From: Bradysia coprophila
Lineage: Eukaryota; Arthropoda; Insecta; Diptera; Sciaridae
Reading direction: 5' to 3'
Length of the DNA: 64,000 nucleotides
NCBI RefSeq assembly: GCF_014529535.1
Contig: NW_023503372.1
Coordinates: forward strand, 686,075-750,074
The position numbers and the translations under genes were made by a program. The number at the start of each line of letters is the position of its first letter. Positions within the stretch are counted from its first letter, which is position 1. This document shows, one piece after another, positions 47,697 through 58,999 of the stretch. The notes beneath the pieces were generated by a model. The model had not been told where the DNA came from and searched no databases. It saw nothing but the letters and a program-made list of their open reading frames with translations.

Positions 47697-49928
47697 TGCT
47701 TTGAAAACTGAGAATCAAATGAATGAACAGAATTAGTGGAAACGATATGTGTCGACAGAAGATAAAATTTGAGGTTAAGTTATGCGGAAAAATGATTTCG
47801 TGTTCGGTGTCATGCAGTGTCGATGAATGTTGATTCAACGATAATTATTTTCGATGAGATTTGTTTGTTGTGAAGTAGCAGTAATGACTTGAGCTTACTT
47901 TAATTTGGTGAATATTACACGTGTGACGAAACACAATATCTTCTACTGGCGTATCACGTTAAAATGCTAGTTAAACGATGCGGTCTGTTGACAGAATGTG
48001 ATTTACAATATTGATGACACATAAGTCAAACAGAATGAGGGAGGTTACAATGTAAGTTCTACTTTAGCAGCTGGGACGACAGATTCGAGTAATACATAAT
48101 TTCACAAATAGGTAGCGCTCCTGAGTTACTAAGTCGCCAGCGGTAAAACTTGAATATTGGCTACTGCAAGACAAGGAGACGGAAACACTGTTTGTAAGTA
48201 CGCCGTAAGTAAATACGCTAAAAAATGAAAAATGCAGCCTTAAACCGTCCCCCTTTCTTATATAAAATTGATAGCGACAGAATATGAACTCATTGAAGTT
48301 AAACTGCACACAAAAAGTTAGATAGATAGATCGGGGTACTTTGTTTGTTTTAAAAATATTTACAATCATGTCTGGATATTCATACAACGTTTAAAAAAGA
48401 GATTTAGACATTCAGTCTTTACAGCTTTATTCGGCACTGATTAAACACATCGAGGAGTTGTTTAATTTCTTTCAACGATCTACGTTAATGACTTAAGAAT
48501 CAATCAGTGAAAACTTTATAAAAATCACTTGCTCTTAACTAAAAAAAAGAACTTTTAACTTTGCACACAAAAAGTATTATTTACTATTTCCATCATTTGG
48601 CCGATTGATAAGTAATGACCCTTTACTCAAAACAATACTCTCTCTAGCAAACAGACTACTTTTATTAAGGTGTCGAAAGAATCAAGTAACCTTTGGAATT
48701 TACATGTATATTGCAGCGTAGTCAGTCAAAATGTAGAATAGTGTTTGTAGAATACAAAGAAATAAACTTTGAATTTGACACAGAGAGCTGAGAGTTTGGC
48801 TAGAGATAGTATTGAATAACTAATCACATACTAGTTAGGGGTTGTTTTGACCAACAGATGTGATTTTCAGTTTTCACCCCGAAGCAAAGCCAACATCATA
48901 AAATATAGATCATTTTCATGACCTTGTAAACGTCAGACACGATCCCAACTGTCAGACATGTCGAAAAATGTCGAATGAATTGAACGAACGATTTTCATAT
49001 AAAAATCAGTAAATTGAACGCAGTTAACGTCAATTGATTGAGGTTAAGGACTACTTGACGGAAAATTAAGTGTGGTTACGTTGACAAGTACCGTTAATGA
49101 AAATGTCTATTGTTTCAGAAGCTACCGAAATCGAAGTACGTAACAGATTTATTGCAATGTTCACATCAGGTTTTTAAATATACTGCATCTGACAATTTGA
49201 GTGACGTCAAAGTCCGCTGACAGTGCGTTGGTTCGTTCCAAATAACTGTAAACACGAACTTTGACAACACGAACGACGACGATTTCATCAACAAAGATGA
49301 ACATAACCTAAACGTCAACAAATTTCTTTGTAAATTTTTCGTTACGATTTTCGTCAACAAGTTGGGTTAAGTTGTCTTCTGTGTATAAAATTTGACATTT
49401 CGATATGACCTTGGAAAACGTTCAGGTACGGTCAAATACGAAATGATCCGAGTACTACTATCGATGATTACACCAAGATACGTTTGCTTTTTGTTATGTC
49501 GAAAATGTACCAGTAATTACTTGATCACTTCCGCTTTAAACAATATCTTTGCCCAAATGGAAGATTGAAGTTTTGACAAGTTATTTTTAATCGACGTAAT
49601 ACATTATTCCAAACAAAAAATTGTTTTACGGCATGTCTCTAAAATGCACTGATTTTTTATAAGTTCGTCTAAGCTTCGAAACGTAATGTAAGAAAATTAC
49701 AAAATGGCGGCCCTATATTTTGGATTTTACACTGTTTGGCGAAATTCTTTTGATCAGAATTGTCGGTACCCATGTAGTTCCTGCTGCAGAACACCTTGCA
49801 CAATGCACATACTTATTTTCGTCGAGACTGGAAACGGCCTCCAGCACATTTTAGGCGGCTGACAAAATTAGGTCCATTTGGGGTCGTACTTTGTAAACAA
49901 AATTAATTTTATAAAAAAATCTGTGTAT
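47697..49928. other. La upstream region and intergenic sequence
   Basis: The first 300 bp probably include the La promoter and 5' UTR, but no element can be assigned. It also contains the dispersed repeat 49230-49412. Confidence 0.5.
49230..49412. repeat. Dispersed repeat, copy 1 (empty site)
   Basis: About 183 bp whose reverse complement matches 53309-53646. Shared words are AAGGTCATTTCGAAATGTCA-like, ATTTACAAAGAAAT, TAGGTTATGTTCATCT and GTCGTCGTTCGTGTTGTCAA on one strand or the other. This copy lacks the MITE. Confidence 0.75.
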
Positions 49929-49933
49929 TTTAT

Positions 49934-50221
49934 TCAAAACTTCAATCTTCCATTCAAAGACTCACTCCACTCTGTTGATGGTCTGGTTGGCAGTGTTGCA
50001 TCCGCTCCAACAACGTTGTTGCCTATATTGGAAGAATCCTTGATTGTGCTACTGGCAGCGTTGATGACTTCGTTCGCTAACTTTATGTTCTTCTCAACAA
50101 ACTCCCCTGTTCCTTTTACAAGATCTTCTCGCCACGGTAAATATACAGAAATATCGTGAAATAATAAATAAGTAAATATACCGAGGGTTGCCGTAAAAGA
50201 ACTAAATGTCAAATGCGGCAC
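49934..50221 (-). CDS. Hypothetical 95-aa protein with abutting poly(A) signal
   Basis: I do not recognise this frame. It starts MPHLTFSSF and has one hydrophobic stretch near the N-terminus (ATLGIFTYLLF). A charged amphipathic part follows (LPWREDLVKGTGEFVEKN) and then a Ser/Asn/Thr-rich tail. The stop codon overlaps an AATAAA (TGAATAAA on -). Codon use is mixed and less AT-biased than the flanks, which favours real coding. It lies between La and the Yip1-family gene, on the same strand as both. Against it: there is no clear upstream exon or promoter, and the last 19 bases recur inverted at 49556-49577, so the 3' end may lie in a repeat. It could be a small mitochondrial or ER membrane protein, the last exon of a longer gene, or a chance frame. 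Confidence 0.35.
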   Translation of the reverse strand: MPHLTFSSFTATLGIFTYLLFHDISVYLPWREDLVKGTGEFVEKNIKLANEVINAASSTIKDSSNIGNNVVGADATLPTRPSTEWSESLNGRLKF

Positions 50222-50814
50222 TCCTCGCTATTTAGTCCATGGCGAAATGTATTTTCCCCTGGGGAATTATCCCCCAGATTGAAAAAATTAAATCATCGCG
50301 AATTATCGCCGGTGACATCTTCAAGGATGCCCTAGCCCTTCTTTTTTTGGTCTGTGATCTATTGTTTCGGATGGAACGAATGTTCAGAGGTTTTTTCAGA
50401 GTCTCATTTTCATTGTTTCTCCTACCCAATTCTAACCCGTAATCTTCGGAACAGGTGAGGTCGACCTTATACGCGAAGCTCAATCCGAGTCTGTTTAAAA
50501 TCTGAATTAAAAATTTTTACCTGACCTGAATGTACCTGAAATCTGAAAATCAGTTAAAGTTCAGGTCAGATTTCTTGCACACCTGAATAATCCCAACCTG
50601 TTTGACTTAACTTATTCTGAACTTTTACTGATACTCAGATATCAGATAAATTCGGGTCAGGTCAGCTCAGATTCAAATATTACCGTGTTGATCTGAAATT
50701 CAAGTTCAGATCAAAGGATTCCGGACATGTTTCGAGTCTTAATCCTTATGTCTAAATTCAATTACAAGAGCGCACAGGTAGAAATTCAACCGATTAATTG
50801 TCTAATAAATAAAT

Positions 50815-50820
50815 TTTATT
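50815..50820 (-). terminator. Poly(A) signal of the Yip1-family gene
   Basis: TTTATT on + (AATAAA on -) lies 59 bp beyond the stop codon. Confidence 0.55.
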
Positions 50821-50878
50821 TCACCATCGATTTCAAACACAGACCAGTTACATTTATGTACATAACGACCCCATTTTC

Positions 50879-52017
50879 TTACGGGGCTGCGGGGATGACA
50901 ACTGGAATGGGTGCAGTAGTTAATGATTCCGGAACGTGGAAGAAATACAACATAAATCCGGTGGCTAATAGGAAATGAGCTCCGACAATGACGGCGGCCA
51001 ATATAAGCGAGACTCTGGTCACACGCAATGCTGGCGTCAATACCAGTACCAATACGGAACCGGACAAAAAGGTGGCCGTTATTACGAGTAACCATTGCAA
51101 TAGCGATAATTGAATGACCCAAAGAATTGAAACTGGAATGTAGATCGCTAGAGAGTAGCCGTACACACAGATCAACGTCAAGAGACTGGGCGTGTATGGA
51201 CTCTGGAGAGAAAATGTTTTTTACAATTTTGTAATTTCGGCTGCAATAATTCGTGTAAATTCACCTCAGTTTCGAGATCGGGATCGGTTGGCCGAACGAA
51301 CCATTTGAATGCACCCCATAAACTCAATGGAACAATGCAAACGTACATTATGATGGTAGTGGCAGCAATCGAAACCAAATGGAAATTGTAATGCCACGGA
51401 TTACTGTCGTTCGCATATTGAATGTAGCTGGCAACGTTTCCACTGATGGCAATCGAGAAGATCTGCCAGAGAGAGAGAGAGAGAGAGAGAAGAAAGTCTG
51501 TGCATTTCATGGCTTCAGATGTCAATAACTTGAGAGCTTACCAGCGTAACGACAATCCAGAACGGACCATACAGATCCGGATTGAGACCAATATGTTGTT
51601 TGAGATAGCTGGGCGGTGCCTTTCTCGGTATCACTGAACTAACAATTCTCTCTATTACCATGGATGTGTCAACATTGAAGAATTGTTGATAATACTCGAT
51701 GCTGAAGAAGGAGTAGACCTGCTTCTCGTTTGTGGCCTGATCTCCATCTGAGAAAAATTATTGTTTGTAAATCAAATGAACCGAAAATCGGTCTGGGAAA
51801 TCAGCACTGGATTACCATTTTGTCGCACATCTTCTTCACGCTCCAGAACACGTACACTGGTCGACATGTCGTCAATCAAACCCTCTAGGTGTTGATCGCT
51901 GTACGGATTCATTGTCCTGTTCGGTGAATTTATATTTATTTCAGCGCGTCCGCTGTTGCTGTAGTTATCTTTTGTTGGTGAGTACTCTTTGAATGATAAC
52001 AGATCGTCGGTGTTCAT
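50879..52017 (-). CDS. Yipf1: Yip1-domain Golgi membrane protein, YIPF1/YIPF2 type, 4 exons
   Basis: The Yip1/YIPF proteins are multi-span Golgi/endosome membrane proteins that interact with Rab GTPases and act in vesicle traffic. Coding exons are 52017-51816, 51747-51542, 51462-51265 and 51202-50879. They join in frame to 309 aa, the usual size of YIPF1/2. The cytosolic N-terminus (about 1-120) is polar and carries FFSIEYYQQFFNVDT and DLYGPFWI, both typical of this branch. Five hydrophobic segments follow at about 125-147, 164-188, 208-228, 233-254 and 262-286. VYGYSLAIYIPVSIL is the signature loop of the Yip1 domain. The last ten residues are Pro/Ala/Val-rich. Introns are 68, 79 and 62 bp. 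The middle one holds a (GA)n run next to its acceptor. YIPF1 versus YIPF2 cannot be decided, since insects usually have one gene for both. Confidence 0.93.
51468..51491 (+). repeat. Microsatellite (GA)n in a Yip1-family intron
   Basis: Twelve GA units lie directly against the acceptor side of the 79-bp intron. On the coding strand it reads (CT)n, so it serves as the polypyrimidine tract. Confidence 0.85.
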
Positions 52018-52286
52018 CGTAATAGTTCTGTCGAAAGTTGGATTGATTTGGGGGATTTTCTGATAAGCAAAATTTCGTATTTATATTTTCTTGGTGTCGT
52101 GTTATTCGGTGGTTTACAAGCGTACACTAACTGTCAAAAGTGAGAAATCTGTCAGAAAACATGGTTTACATTATCGTGGGCTGGAATCGCTTGAATTCAC
52201 TTATTAGTTTCAGTATTGGGAAATAGATGTCTCTTTCTCGCTGCTCTTTCAGAAGAATCAAGAAACATTGTATAGAGTGTTATGAT

Positions 52287-52447
52287 GAAAGAGAAGAAGA
52301 TATTTTGACAAGTACCCAAGGCAAGTTAAAATTAAACTGGTCTTCTGTCCTCTCGCTCTCAACGTACCACGTTGAAAGAGAAGCAAATACGTTGACAAGT
52401 ACCCCAAGGCAAGTTATAATAACTAGTCTTCGGTTTTCTCGCTCTGA
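52287..52447 (+). repeat. Imperfect 87-bp tandem duplication upstream of the Yip1-family gene
   Basis: GAAAGAGAAG starts at 52287 and again at 52374. TTGACAAGTACCC, AGGCAAGTTA and CTCTCGCTCT recur with the same spacing. The duplication lies 270-430 bp upstream of the start codon, so it may include promoter or 5' UTR sequence. Confidence 0.75.
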
Positions 52448-52496
52448 TCATAACAGTCTATTATCAGTTGAGATCGGCGTTTCTAATCGCTTGTCT

Positions 52497-52662
52497 AATT
52501 CACGCCGTAAGTGTGCCTAAAATTTGAATTTTGAGTGAACGATTCGGTGAAAAAGTGAACCGAAAAATACATTTCAACGCTTCATTGTATGAAAATGACG
52601 CTACGTTAGAAAGACCTCCGCACTTTCCATTTTGAATTTCGACCGCACTTACGGCGTGAATT
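52497..52662. mobile_element. 166-bp TIR element, TTCACGCCGTAAGTG family, copy 1
   Basis: The ends AATTCACGCCGTAAGTGTGC and GCACTTACGGCGTGAATT are inverse. It lies about 480 bp upstream of the Yip1-family start codon. Confidence 0.75.
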
Positions 52663-53023
52663 GTTAACAGCAGGTAATATGTGTCTTCTTCCATTACTTA
52701 AGACTAGATTACGAATCATCAGTAGAATCATTCAAGGCTGTAATCTTTGGGAAGAAATTTTATGGATGACATCAAAACGCAGTTCGCCTGAGACTGGTGA
52801 ACATATCCTTAGGGATTCTATACCAATCTCAGGTTTCGCACCTTCGGGTATTATGAAATCCAAGATGAGGAACTAATACCATTAGATGGCAAGTGCTATA
52901 ATGACTTCTTATCGAAAAGAGGGAAATTTCGTGACAAAGGATCTTTAAAGGGTTCTTTTTCTCAATTAAAGAAGCCTCGCAAAAACTTTAAAAAATCCAG
53001 TCAGTGCAAGGTGACAAACTGTT

Positions 53024-53099
53024 AAGTTTCAGTATCCTATTTAGAGTACCACCAACGCACTTCAAGCATGAGTGGTACTCTAAATAGGGTACTGACTAT
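53024..53099. repeat. Rearranged fragment of the GCACTTCAAGC family
   Basis: CAGTATCCTATTTAGAGTAC and GAGTGGTACTCTAAATAGGG form a palindrome around CGCACTTCAAGCATG. The element end has become the loop of a new hairpin. Confidence 0.6.
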
Positions 53100-53103
53100 A
53101 ACG

Positions 53104-53216
53104 CAGCGTCATTTTCTTACGAGGAAGCGTTGAAATTTACTTTTCGGTTCACTTTTTCATCGAATCGTTCACTTGAAATTCAAATTTTAGACACACTCGC
53201 CGAACTCTTCATAATA
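53104..53216. mobile_element. TTCACGCCGTAAGTG family, copy 2, partial and inverted
   Basis: GCGTCATTTTC, GAAGCGTTGAAAT, TTTCGGTTCACTTTTTCATC and ATTCAAATTTTAGACACAC match copy 1 reversed. One end is missing. Confidence 0.65.
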
Positions 53217-53308
53217 TTTTCGAAAAGTATTCCATTTGGCAGCTGCGTGAATGCACTTTAATTAAATGGAGGCATACTTGATATTTTTCGATAGTATGGG
53301 TATGTTCC

Positions 53309-53646
53309 AAAGGTCATTTCGAAATGTCAAATTTCATCCACAGAAGGCAACATCAACTCACAGGTTGTCAAAAATTGTAGCGAAAAATTTACAAAGAAAT
53401 TGGGTAACATGCGTTTAGGTTATGTTCATCTCTGTGGATGAAATCGTCGTCGTTCGTGTTGTCAAAGTGTGGGCAGTGTCGGACTGGCTCAAAAAAGCCC
53501 TTCGGGCGTTGTATGGAGAAATTTTTCAAAAAGCCCATCGTCGTCATTTATCCATACAAAAATCAAAAGGCCCTTCGGGAATCGCCCGAACACCCATAGG
53601 GCCAGTCCGGAACTGAGTGTGGGTTTACAGTGATTTGGAACAAACG
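53309..53646. repeat. Dispersed repeat, copy 2, interrupted by a hAT-like MITE
   Basis: Inverted relative to 49230-49412. It is colinear except for a 142-bp element plus an 8-bp duplication. Without these, the two copies are about the same length (188 and 183 bp). Confidence 0.78.
53474..53615. mobile_element. 142-bp hAT-like MITE with 8-bp target duplication
   Basis: The ends CAGTGTCGGACTGGC and, reversed, CAGTTCCGGACTGGC are flanked by AGTGTGGG at 53466-53473 and 53616-53623. The arms extend through AAAGCCCTTCGGGC. The insertion is confirmed by the empty paralogous site at 49230-49412. Confidence 0.88.
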
Positions 53647-54274
53647 TGAAATGTTTCGTTCATTCATTTATGTGGGAATCTGAAGAACTATGTTAGCTCT
53701 TAGTCACTAACCTAGTGTAGCAATTAGCATATGATGTCAAATAGAGTAATATTTACATTAACAGTGAAACAGTGTAGAACTGGTACACTGTCGTAATTTA
53801 TTACTCTATGGTGCTTTGATCCTGCACATCACCTTAGTATATAAAATTCCAGGTTAGCCCTCATGCGAACATTTATTCTAGTTGAATTTTTCCTGGCTAA
53901 CGCATCTTCTCTAGGTAAAATAACGAGAAGCAGAGATGAATTTTCTCACAATGAACACACGGAGACAATCCGCGAATTTTCACACAATCATGGACAAAAT
54001 TTGTACGGTTCAATGATCTGTATGAGTTACATAAGACATTTTTTCGTACGTTACTGATGAATAAATCTAAACATTTTATCGTTCCTCACGCTCACCAAGA
54101 AAATACTTTGATCGCGTCATCAGCCGATTTATACGTCTTTCATGTATATAAAATGTAACGATCAAAAATGAAATGATAGCAGCGCGTCTATTAACTCTCA
54201 TAAAAAATACATTCAAATGGATCATTCATACGACGAAGAAACCTAAACGACATTTATTAGCTCTGTATTTATAG

Positions 54275-54302
54275 CGATGATGATGATGGTGATGATGATG
54301 AC
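54275..54302 (+). repeat. Microsatellite (GAT)n
   Basis: Nine GAT units with one GGT interruption, about 215 bp upstream of the Pmp3-family start. Confidence 0.9.
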
Positions 54303-54513
54303 TAACACGCGTCTAATACCAACAATTCAATTTCGGTTTTTTACACTCAAAACAGAGAAATGAGCACTATATGCGCTATCTACTAACAAGTGTACCACAC
54401 CTTATCCACCAGAACAAAGCACCAGAAACATATATTCGTCATTTCGATTCCATAGTGGAAGGTTGTAAGACGTCGTATAGATCGCCGAGTCAAAAACAAT
54501 TCTTTAAAAAAAA

Positions 54514-54693
54514 ATGGTAGACCGTGTCGTTTCGATTATCTTGTGTGTGTTGTTGCCGCCCGTTGCAGTTTTCCTGGAACGAGGACTGGGATGTGATGCA
54601 ATTGTTAACATAATCCTGTGTATCGTTGGACTATGGATCGGTGGCATAATTCATGCCTTTTGCGTTACGAACGCCTTGGGCAGGAGCAATTAA
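54514..54693 (+). CDS. Pmp3/UPF0057 family small membrane proteolipid
   Basis: A single-exon frame of 59 aa. It begins MVDRVVSIILCVLLPPVAVF, then carries LERGLGCDAIVNIILCIVG and ends LWIGGIIHAFCVTNALGRSN. This is the full Pmp3 (UPF0057, stress-response proteolipid) architecture: two hydrophobic helices (about 5-21 and 30-50), the PPVAVFLERG turn, the GC(D) loop and the LGWIPGIIHA-like end, here LWIGGIIHAF. Family members are about 50-60 aa. In yeast and plants they influence plasma membrane potential and salt or cold tolerance, and C. elegans has homologues. The start lies in a good context (AAAATGG) after an A-rich leader. It stands alone, with no gene close by on its strand. I am sure of the family but not of the function in this animal. 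Confidence 0.88.
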   Translation: MVDRVVSIILCVLLPPVAVFLERGLGCDAIVNIILCIVGLWIGGIIHAFCVTNALGRSN

Positions 54694-56439
54694 TTTAAAT
54701 AAGTAAAACTGGTCGGTGCATCGATTTGTTTCTCTTTCGGTATGAATGCTGTGCTACAAACCACAATGTAAACAATACCATCAAGTGACAAAGTATTTAA
54801 CAAAGAATTTTTTTTTAATTTTTTTTTTATATTCGCCTAACTTAATTAAGAAAATTAATTAATTTTTGTATCACAAAAAAAGATTTTATTTCGAATTAAA
54901 AATGTATTTTGGTGTGTAAGAGGCGTTGTTTGTTTTCAAAAATTTATTTATAAATATGGACAAAGTGAGTGCAGTGATGTATAATACCATCATTGATAGC
55001 CCCCAAATATGTTATACGAAAGAGTAAAGGTCTAAGTATAATGCGTGCGCATAAACTAAAAGAAGATGATACGATACGATAGAAAACCAGTTATTTTTAT
55101 GAGCCCTAACATAATGTTTGCTTTCAAATTAATTTCTTCTTTTTTTTCCGGTGTTATTATGGTTCTGCGTAGTAGTAATGTCCGCAGAGAACGCACCAAA
55201 AAAATTATTCTGTTTTGACAACTCAGTGACGAAAAGTGAAACTGTCGTTGCCTTTTTGAGACAAACTTTGTATGTCTCAGATAAATGCATTTTAGGCACA
55301 CAATTTGTCACACTCGATCTGTGTTTTCGAGTGACGAACGATCTTCACATCTATATGTGACTCAATGGCACCGAGTGATAAGTGCTGCTTTTTTAGGCAC
55401 TAGACGTGTAGATTGTCATCCGAGCGAGATCGCAGGCCGATTGCGACATAACACATCGTGTGCCCAAGGAATAGTCATTTTCTTCCCTCTGTTGAAACTT
55501 TGGAAGCCTTTGTTGCGAAAAACTTTGAGCTTAACTCGGGAAAAAAGTCAAAAATTGCATTTTCTCGGTAGAAAACAACACTCAAGCAATGCAATTTCCA
55601 ACGTTTCTTCACTCGTTGAACAAATAACTATTTCTCAAATGAGAGAAAGTAGTTATTTTCTCACCTGCGTTGTAAAAAAGCATTGATCACTCGGTAGCAT
55701 AAATAACTATTCAGCGACTCGGAATACGTAAAGTAGGTCGAACATTTCTTTTCCGGTCGCTTCTGTAGGTTGATAAATAATGGAAAACAATGTCCACAAA
55801 AATCCAACAAGAATTCAAAAATAGAATTCCAATTCAATATTAGCACGATCCCAGCGTCTTATAACACATCTTATACACTTGTTGTGTTGTTTGGAATCAT
55901 ATGTACAAATGATTTCATTGTATTGTGTCGGTATGAGCTCATTGATAAGTTCACATTGAGTGTAAATTTAATTATTTTGATTCAATGACGATGGTTGTAT
56001 ACATAAAATGCTATTATTTAGCAGGAATTATTTGACCGAAATTGTAAATTCCATTTAATTATGCAGTAGGAGTCACAGCACTTAAAATAACTTGTTTAAA
56101 TTACGATTACAATATTGAAAAGTTGCGGTTTGATGTATGTAATATGTATGATATCAAAAGAATAACTTCTGCTGAGTAATGCGTCACAGAATATAGGTTG
56201 ATATGTTAATGCAGAACTTTAATTTATATAAGCACGACACTGCTTCTGCCAATCTTGCATACTTACGTGTCTGGTCTGTTGCAATTAATCCTTTTTGGTC
56301 TATCAAGTTTCTGATCGTGACGTCGTGTTGCATTGTTTCTTACTTCGGACACGTATATCATTAGGATATAGACTATCCTAATCCACTACTTGATCCGATT
56401 TAAGTAATTTCAACAGAGTCATGTAAAATCTATCATTAA

Positions 56440-56522
56440 ATTTCAACAAATATTTTGCTATGTAAAAGTACACATTATGCAGACTTCATCATTTATTTTT
56501 GTCGTGGTTGTCGATAACATAC
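56440..56522. mobile_element. piggyBac-like MITE, fragment
   Basis: Family words TTCATCATTTATTTTTGTCG and TGGTTGTCGATAACA are present. Only the inner right part is visible. Confidence 0.35.
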
Positions 56523-58999
56523 ATGCGAGCGTTCTTAAAAAAACCTAAATTTCGTCGGTTAACTCATTGACGAAAAATAAAAGTTTCGTTGCCATTAGGG
56601 GCTGTGCATAAAAGAGGTAAAAAAGATACAAAGAGAACGGGTTTCACAAAACCGTACAAACAATGGTAAATATATGGGAATTAAAACTTGACCATAGGGA
56701 AAGGGGATTTCAAAAACTAAAGACTTATAATACACATCAATAACTATTCTGCAACGGTCCTGCTAAAGGGACATGTTTCATGGATGTTTTGGGTTATTTA
56801 TCTAACTAAGGTAGGTATGAAGGTATTAAATTGCATCTCCAAAAAATTTCTGGAAAAGTCATGGTCGGGAACACTTTTTGTAATGTTTCATCGGTGAGTC
56901 GAATTTTTAAAAATTTTAAAGTATGCCAAATTGAAGCCACAGTCTCTACGAGTAGTTATCATATACACTTAACAAAGTTTCAACACAGTCGGCAGAACTG
57001 CTCTCACTATGGCTCTGTGACCAAAAAGTCGGTGAGAGCTTCGAACTTTAAATTTTTATTTTTTTATTTTCGTAATCAGTGGACCATTCTGCATCGAGCC
57101 TACCCGCAGGCCTTAAAAAAATTTAAAAAAAAGACTGCAAAACGCTACACCTTATTACTTAACCTCCTGAGAACTATTTTTAAGTGGCCCTATCAAACTT
57201 ACCGTTTCCGTTTGCGTTAGAGTTTTCGTTTGGATTTATCGTTCGAAACACCAAACATCTGACGTTCCCTACTGACTGGTCACTGAAAGTATTTCCTTAG
57301 GTATTTCTACTAGTTTCTTTCAAGTTCATTCTTATATGGAATATTTAAGCAAAGGCAAGTCATTTTAAGCGACCTGACAACAATTCATATGTCTAAACGG
57401 CAAAGACATTCCATTACATCCTCAACGATAATTGTATTTTTTTTACCTTTGTCTGGAACGTGTGATGGAAAGGAATGATAAAAATGCCGGATATTTCCAT
57501 AGTTTTATCTTAATATATATTTACCGGAGAATAATTTTTGTTTCTTTTTTTTTAATGTTTTGCTTATCTCGTGTTCCAAATATTAAATTTCACAACATAA
57601 ATGTTCATTTATATATCCACAACAATCAATAATCAATAATTTCTTTATTTGTTTGCCATAGTACATAATAAGGTAAGTCAAATATATTTATATATTTAAG
57701 TATATTATTAAGTTGTTTTGGTTTTTTTTTATGTTTTTCATTTAATAATTAGTATATTGTGATGTTATTTTTTCCATAATTCTTCATCTTTTTTGATAAA
57801 TCTGATTCGTTAAACTTTGAATATTTTATAATAATAATTTTTAATTTCTTTTTATTCATTCAAATATAGTTTTTTACTTTTTGTTAAGATAGTTTTTTGA
57901 TAATTTTTTTTGTCTTCTTTTTTAATTTAAATTTTTCTTTTTCTTTTTTGTATTATTATATAGGTAGTAAATTATGCACATTTATACACAAAAATATATT
58001 TTTATAATTCCATTTCATAAACTGTGTATTTCCTTTCAGTTAAGTTCTATTGATATAAGCCATAATATGTTTCAGTTTTTAATAACTTTGAGAGTGATTT
58101 TAAATGATTTGGTCAACCAAAAAAACAATTCAAAATTGACTTGGTAATAATACTCTTTTGAAGCTGTATGCATGTGCTGTTGATTCTTTCAATTTGAGCT
58201 TTATTGAAGGTAATTTTCCTTGTATGTTTGTTGGTGTAAATATATTTTTAAAATTTCAATTTAACGATATTTTAAAGAGGAATGACAAGAATATTTTTTT
58301 TATAATTTTTTATTTTTTATTTTCATTGCGTCATATTAGTTTTAGTAACTAAATCAACTAACATCTATCCTTGGGAGAGGTTTTTTAAGACATTTTCAAA
58401 GTTTTTGTTGTTGTTTTTTTTTAATAAAAAATATAATTTTTTTAGTTAAAATTTTGTTTGATAAACATTTCATGAAAATTTTTAATGAAAGCCTGGAACA
58501 GATCAGGTTCTTCCCTGAAACTTAGGACATATTTGAACTAAAACATTTCAAAGTCTGTTTCCGTGGAAAAAATTTTTTTTTGGAGTTTGACAATGTTATG
58601 AGATTTGCGTATGTATATTGTATATGTAAACATTATAATGTGGACTTCGCTTGTGGAATGAGCGACATTAATTGGAATCCAATTATTGGATTGTAATTGT
58701 AAACTTTTCACCTCCTCTGAAAATAATTTCACAAATTGTTTTCTATATATTGCGTTAACCAGATGAACCAAAATCAGAGCCTATTTTTGGAAAATCAAGT
58801 TTCAAATTCTCTAAAATAAATTGTAAAAATTTCCAAGATTTCCCAAAAAGTTCTACAAATTTTATTTTTGATATAACATCTAGCAAAATTTTGAGAATTT
58901 TATCAAATTTTAGGAAAATATTTCAATTTCAGGAAATTTATTTTCCAAAAAAAGGCATTGTTTCAAATAGATATCTGGCCATCTTTCTGGTCAGCCACG

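Noticed and set aside
49556..49955. A 400-bp TIR element bounded by AATGGAAGATTGAAGTTTT
   Set aside because: A 19-bp inverted match exists, but no longer arms or target duplication were seen, and one end is within a possible coding frame.
56831..57220. A 129-codon basic frame on + as a transposase remnant
   Set aside because: It contains GSVTKKSVRASNFK and a Lys-rich part, but no DDE or HTH motif could be identified. Support was too weak to annotate.
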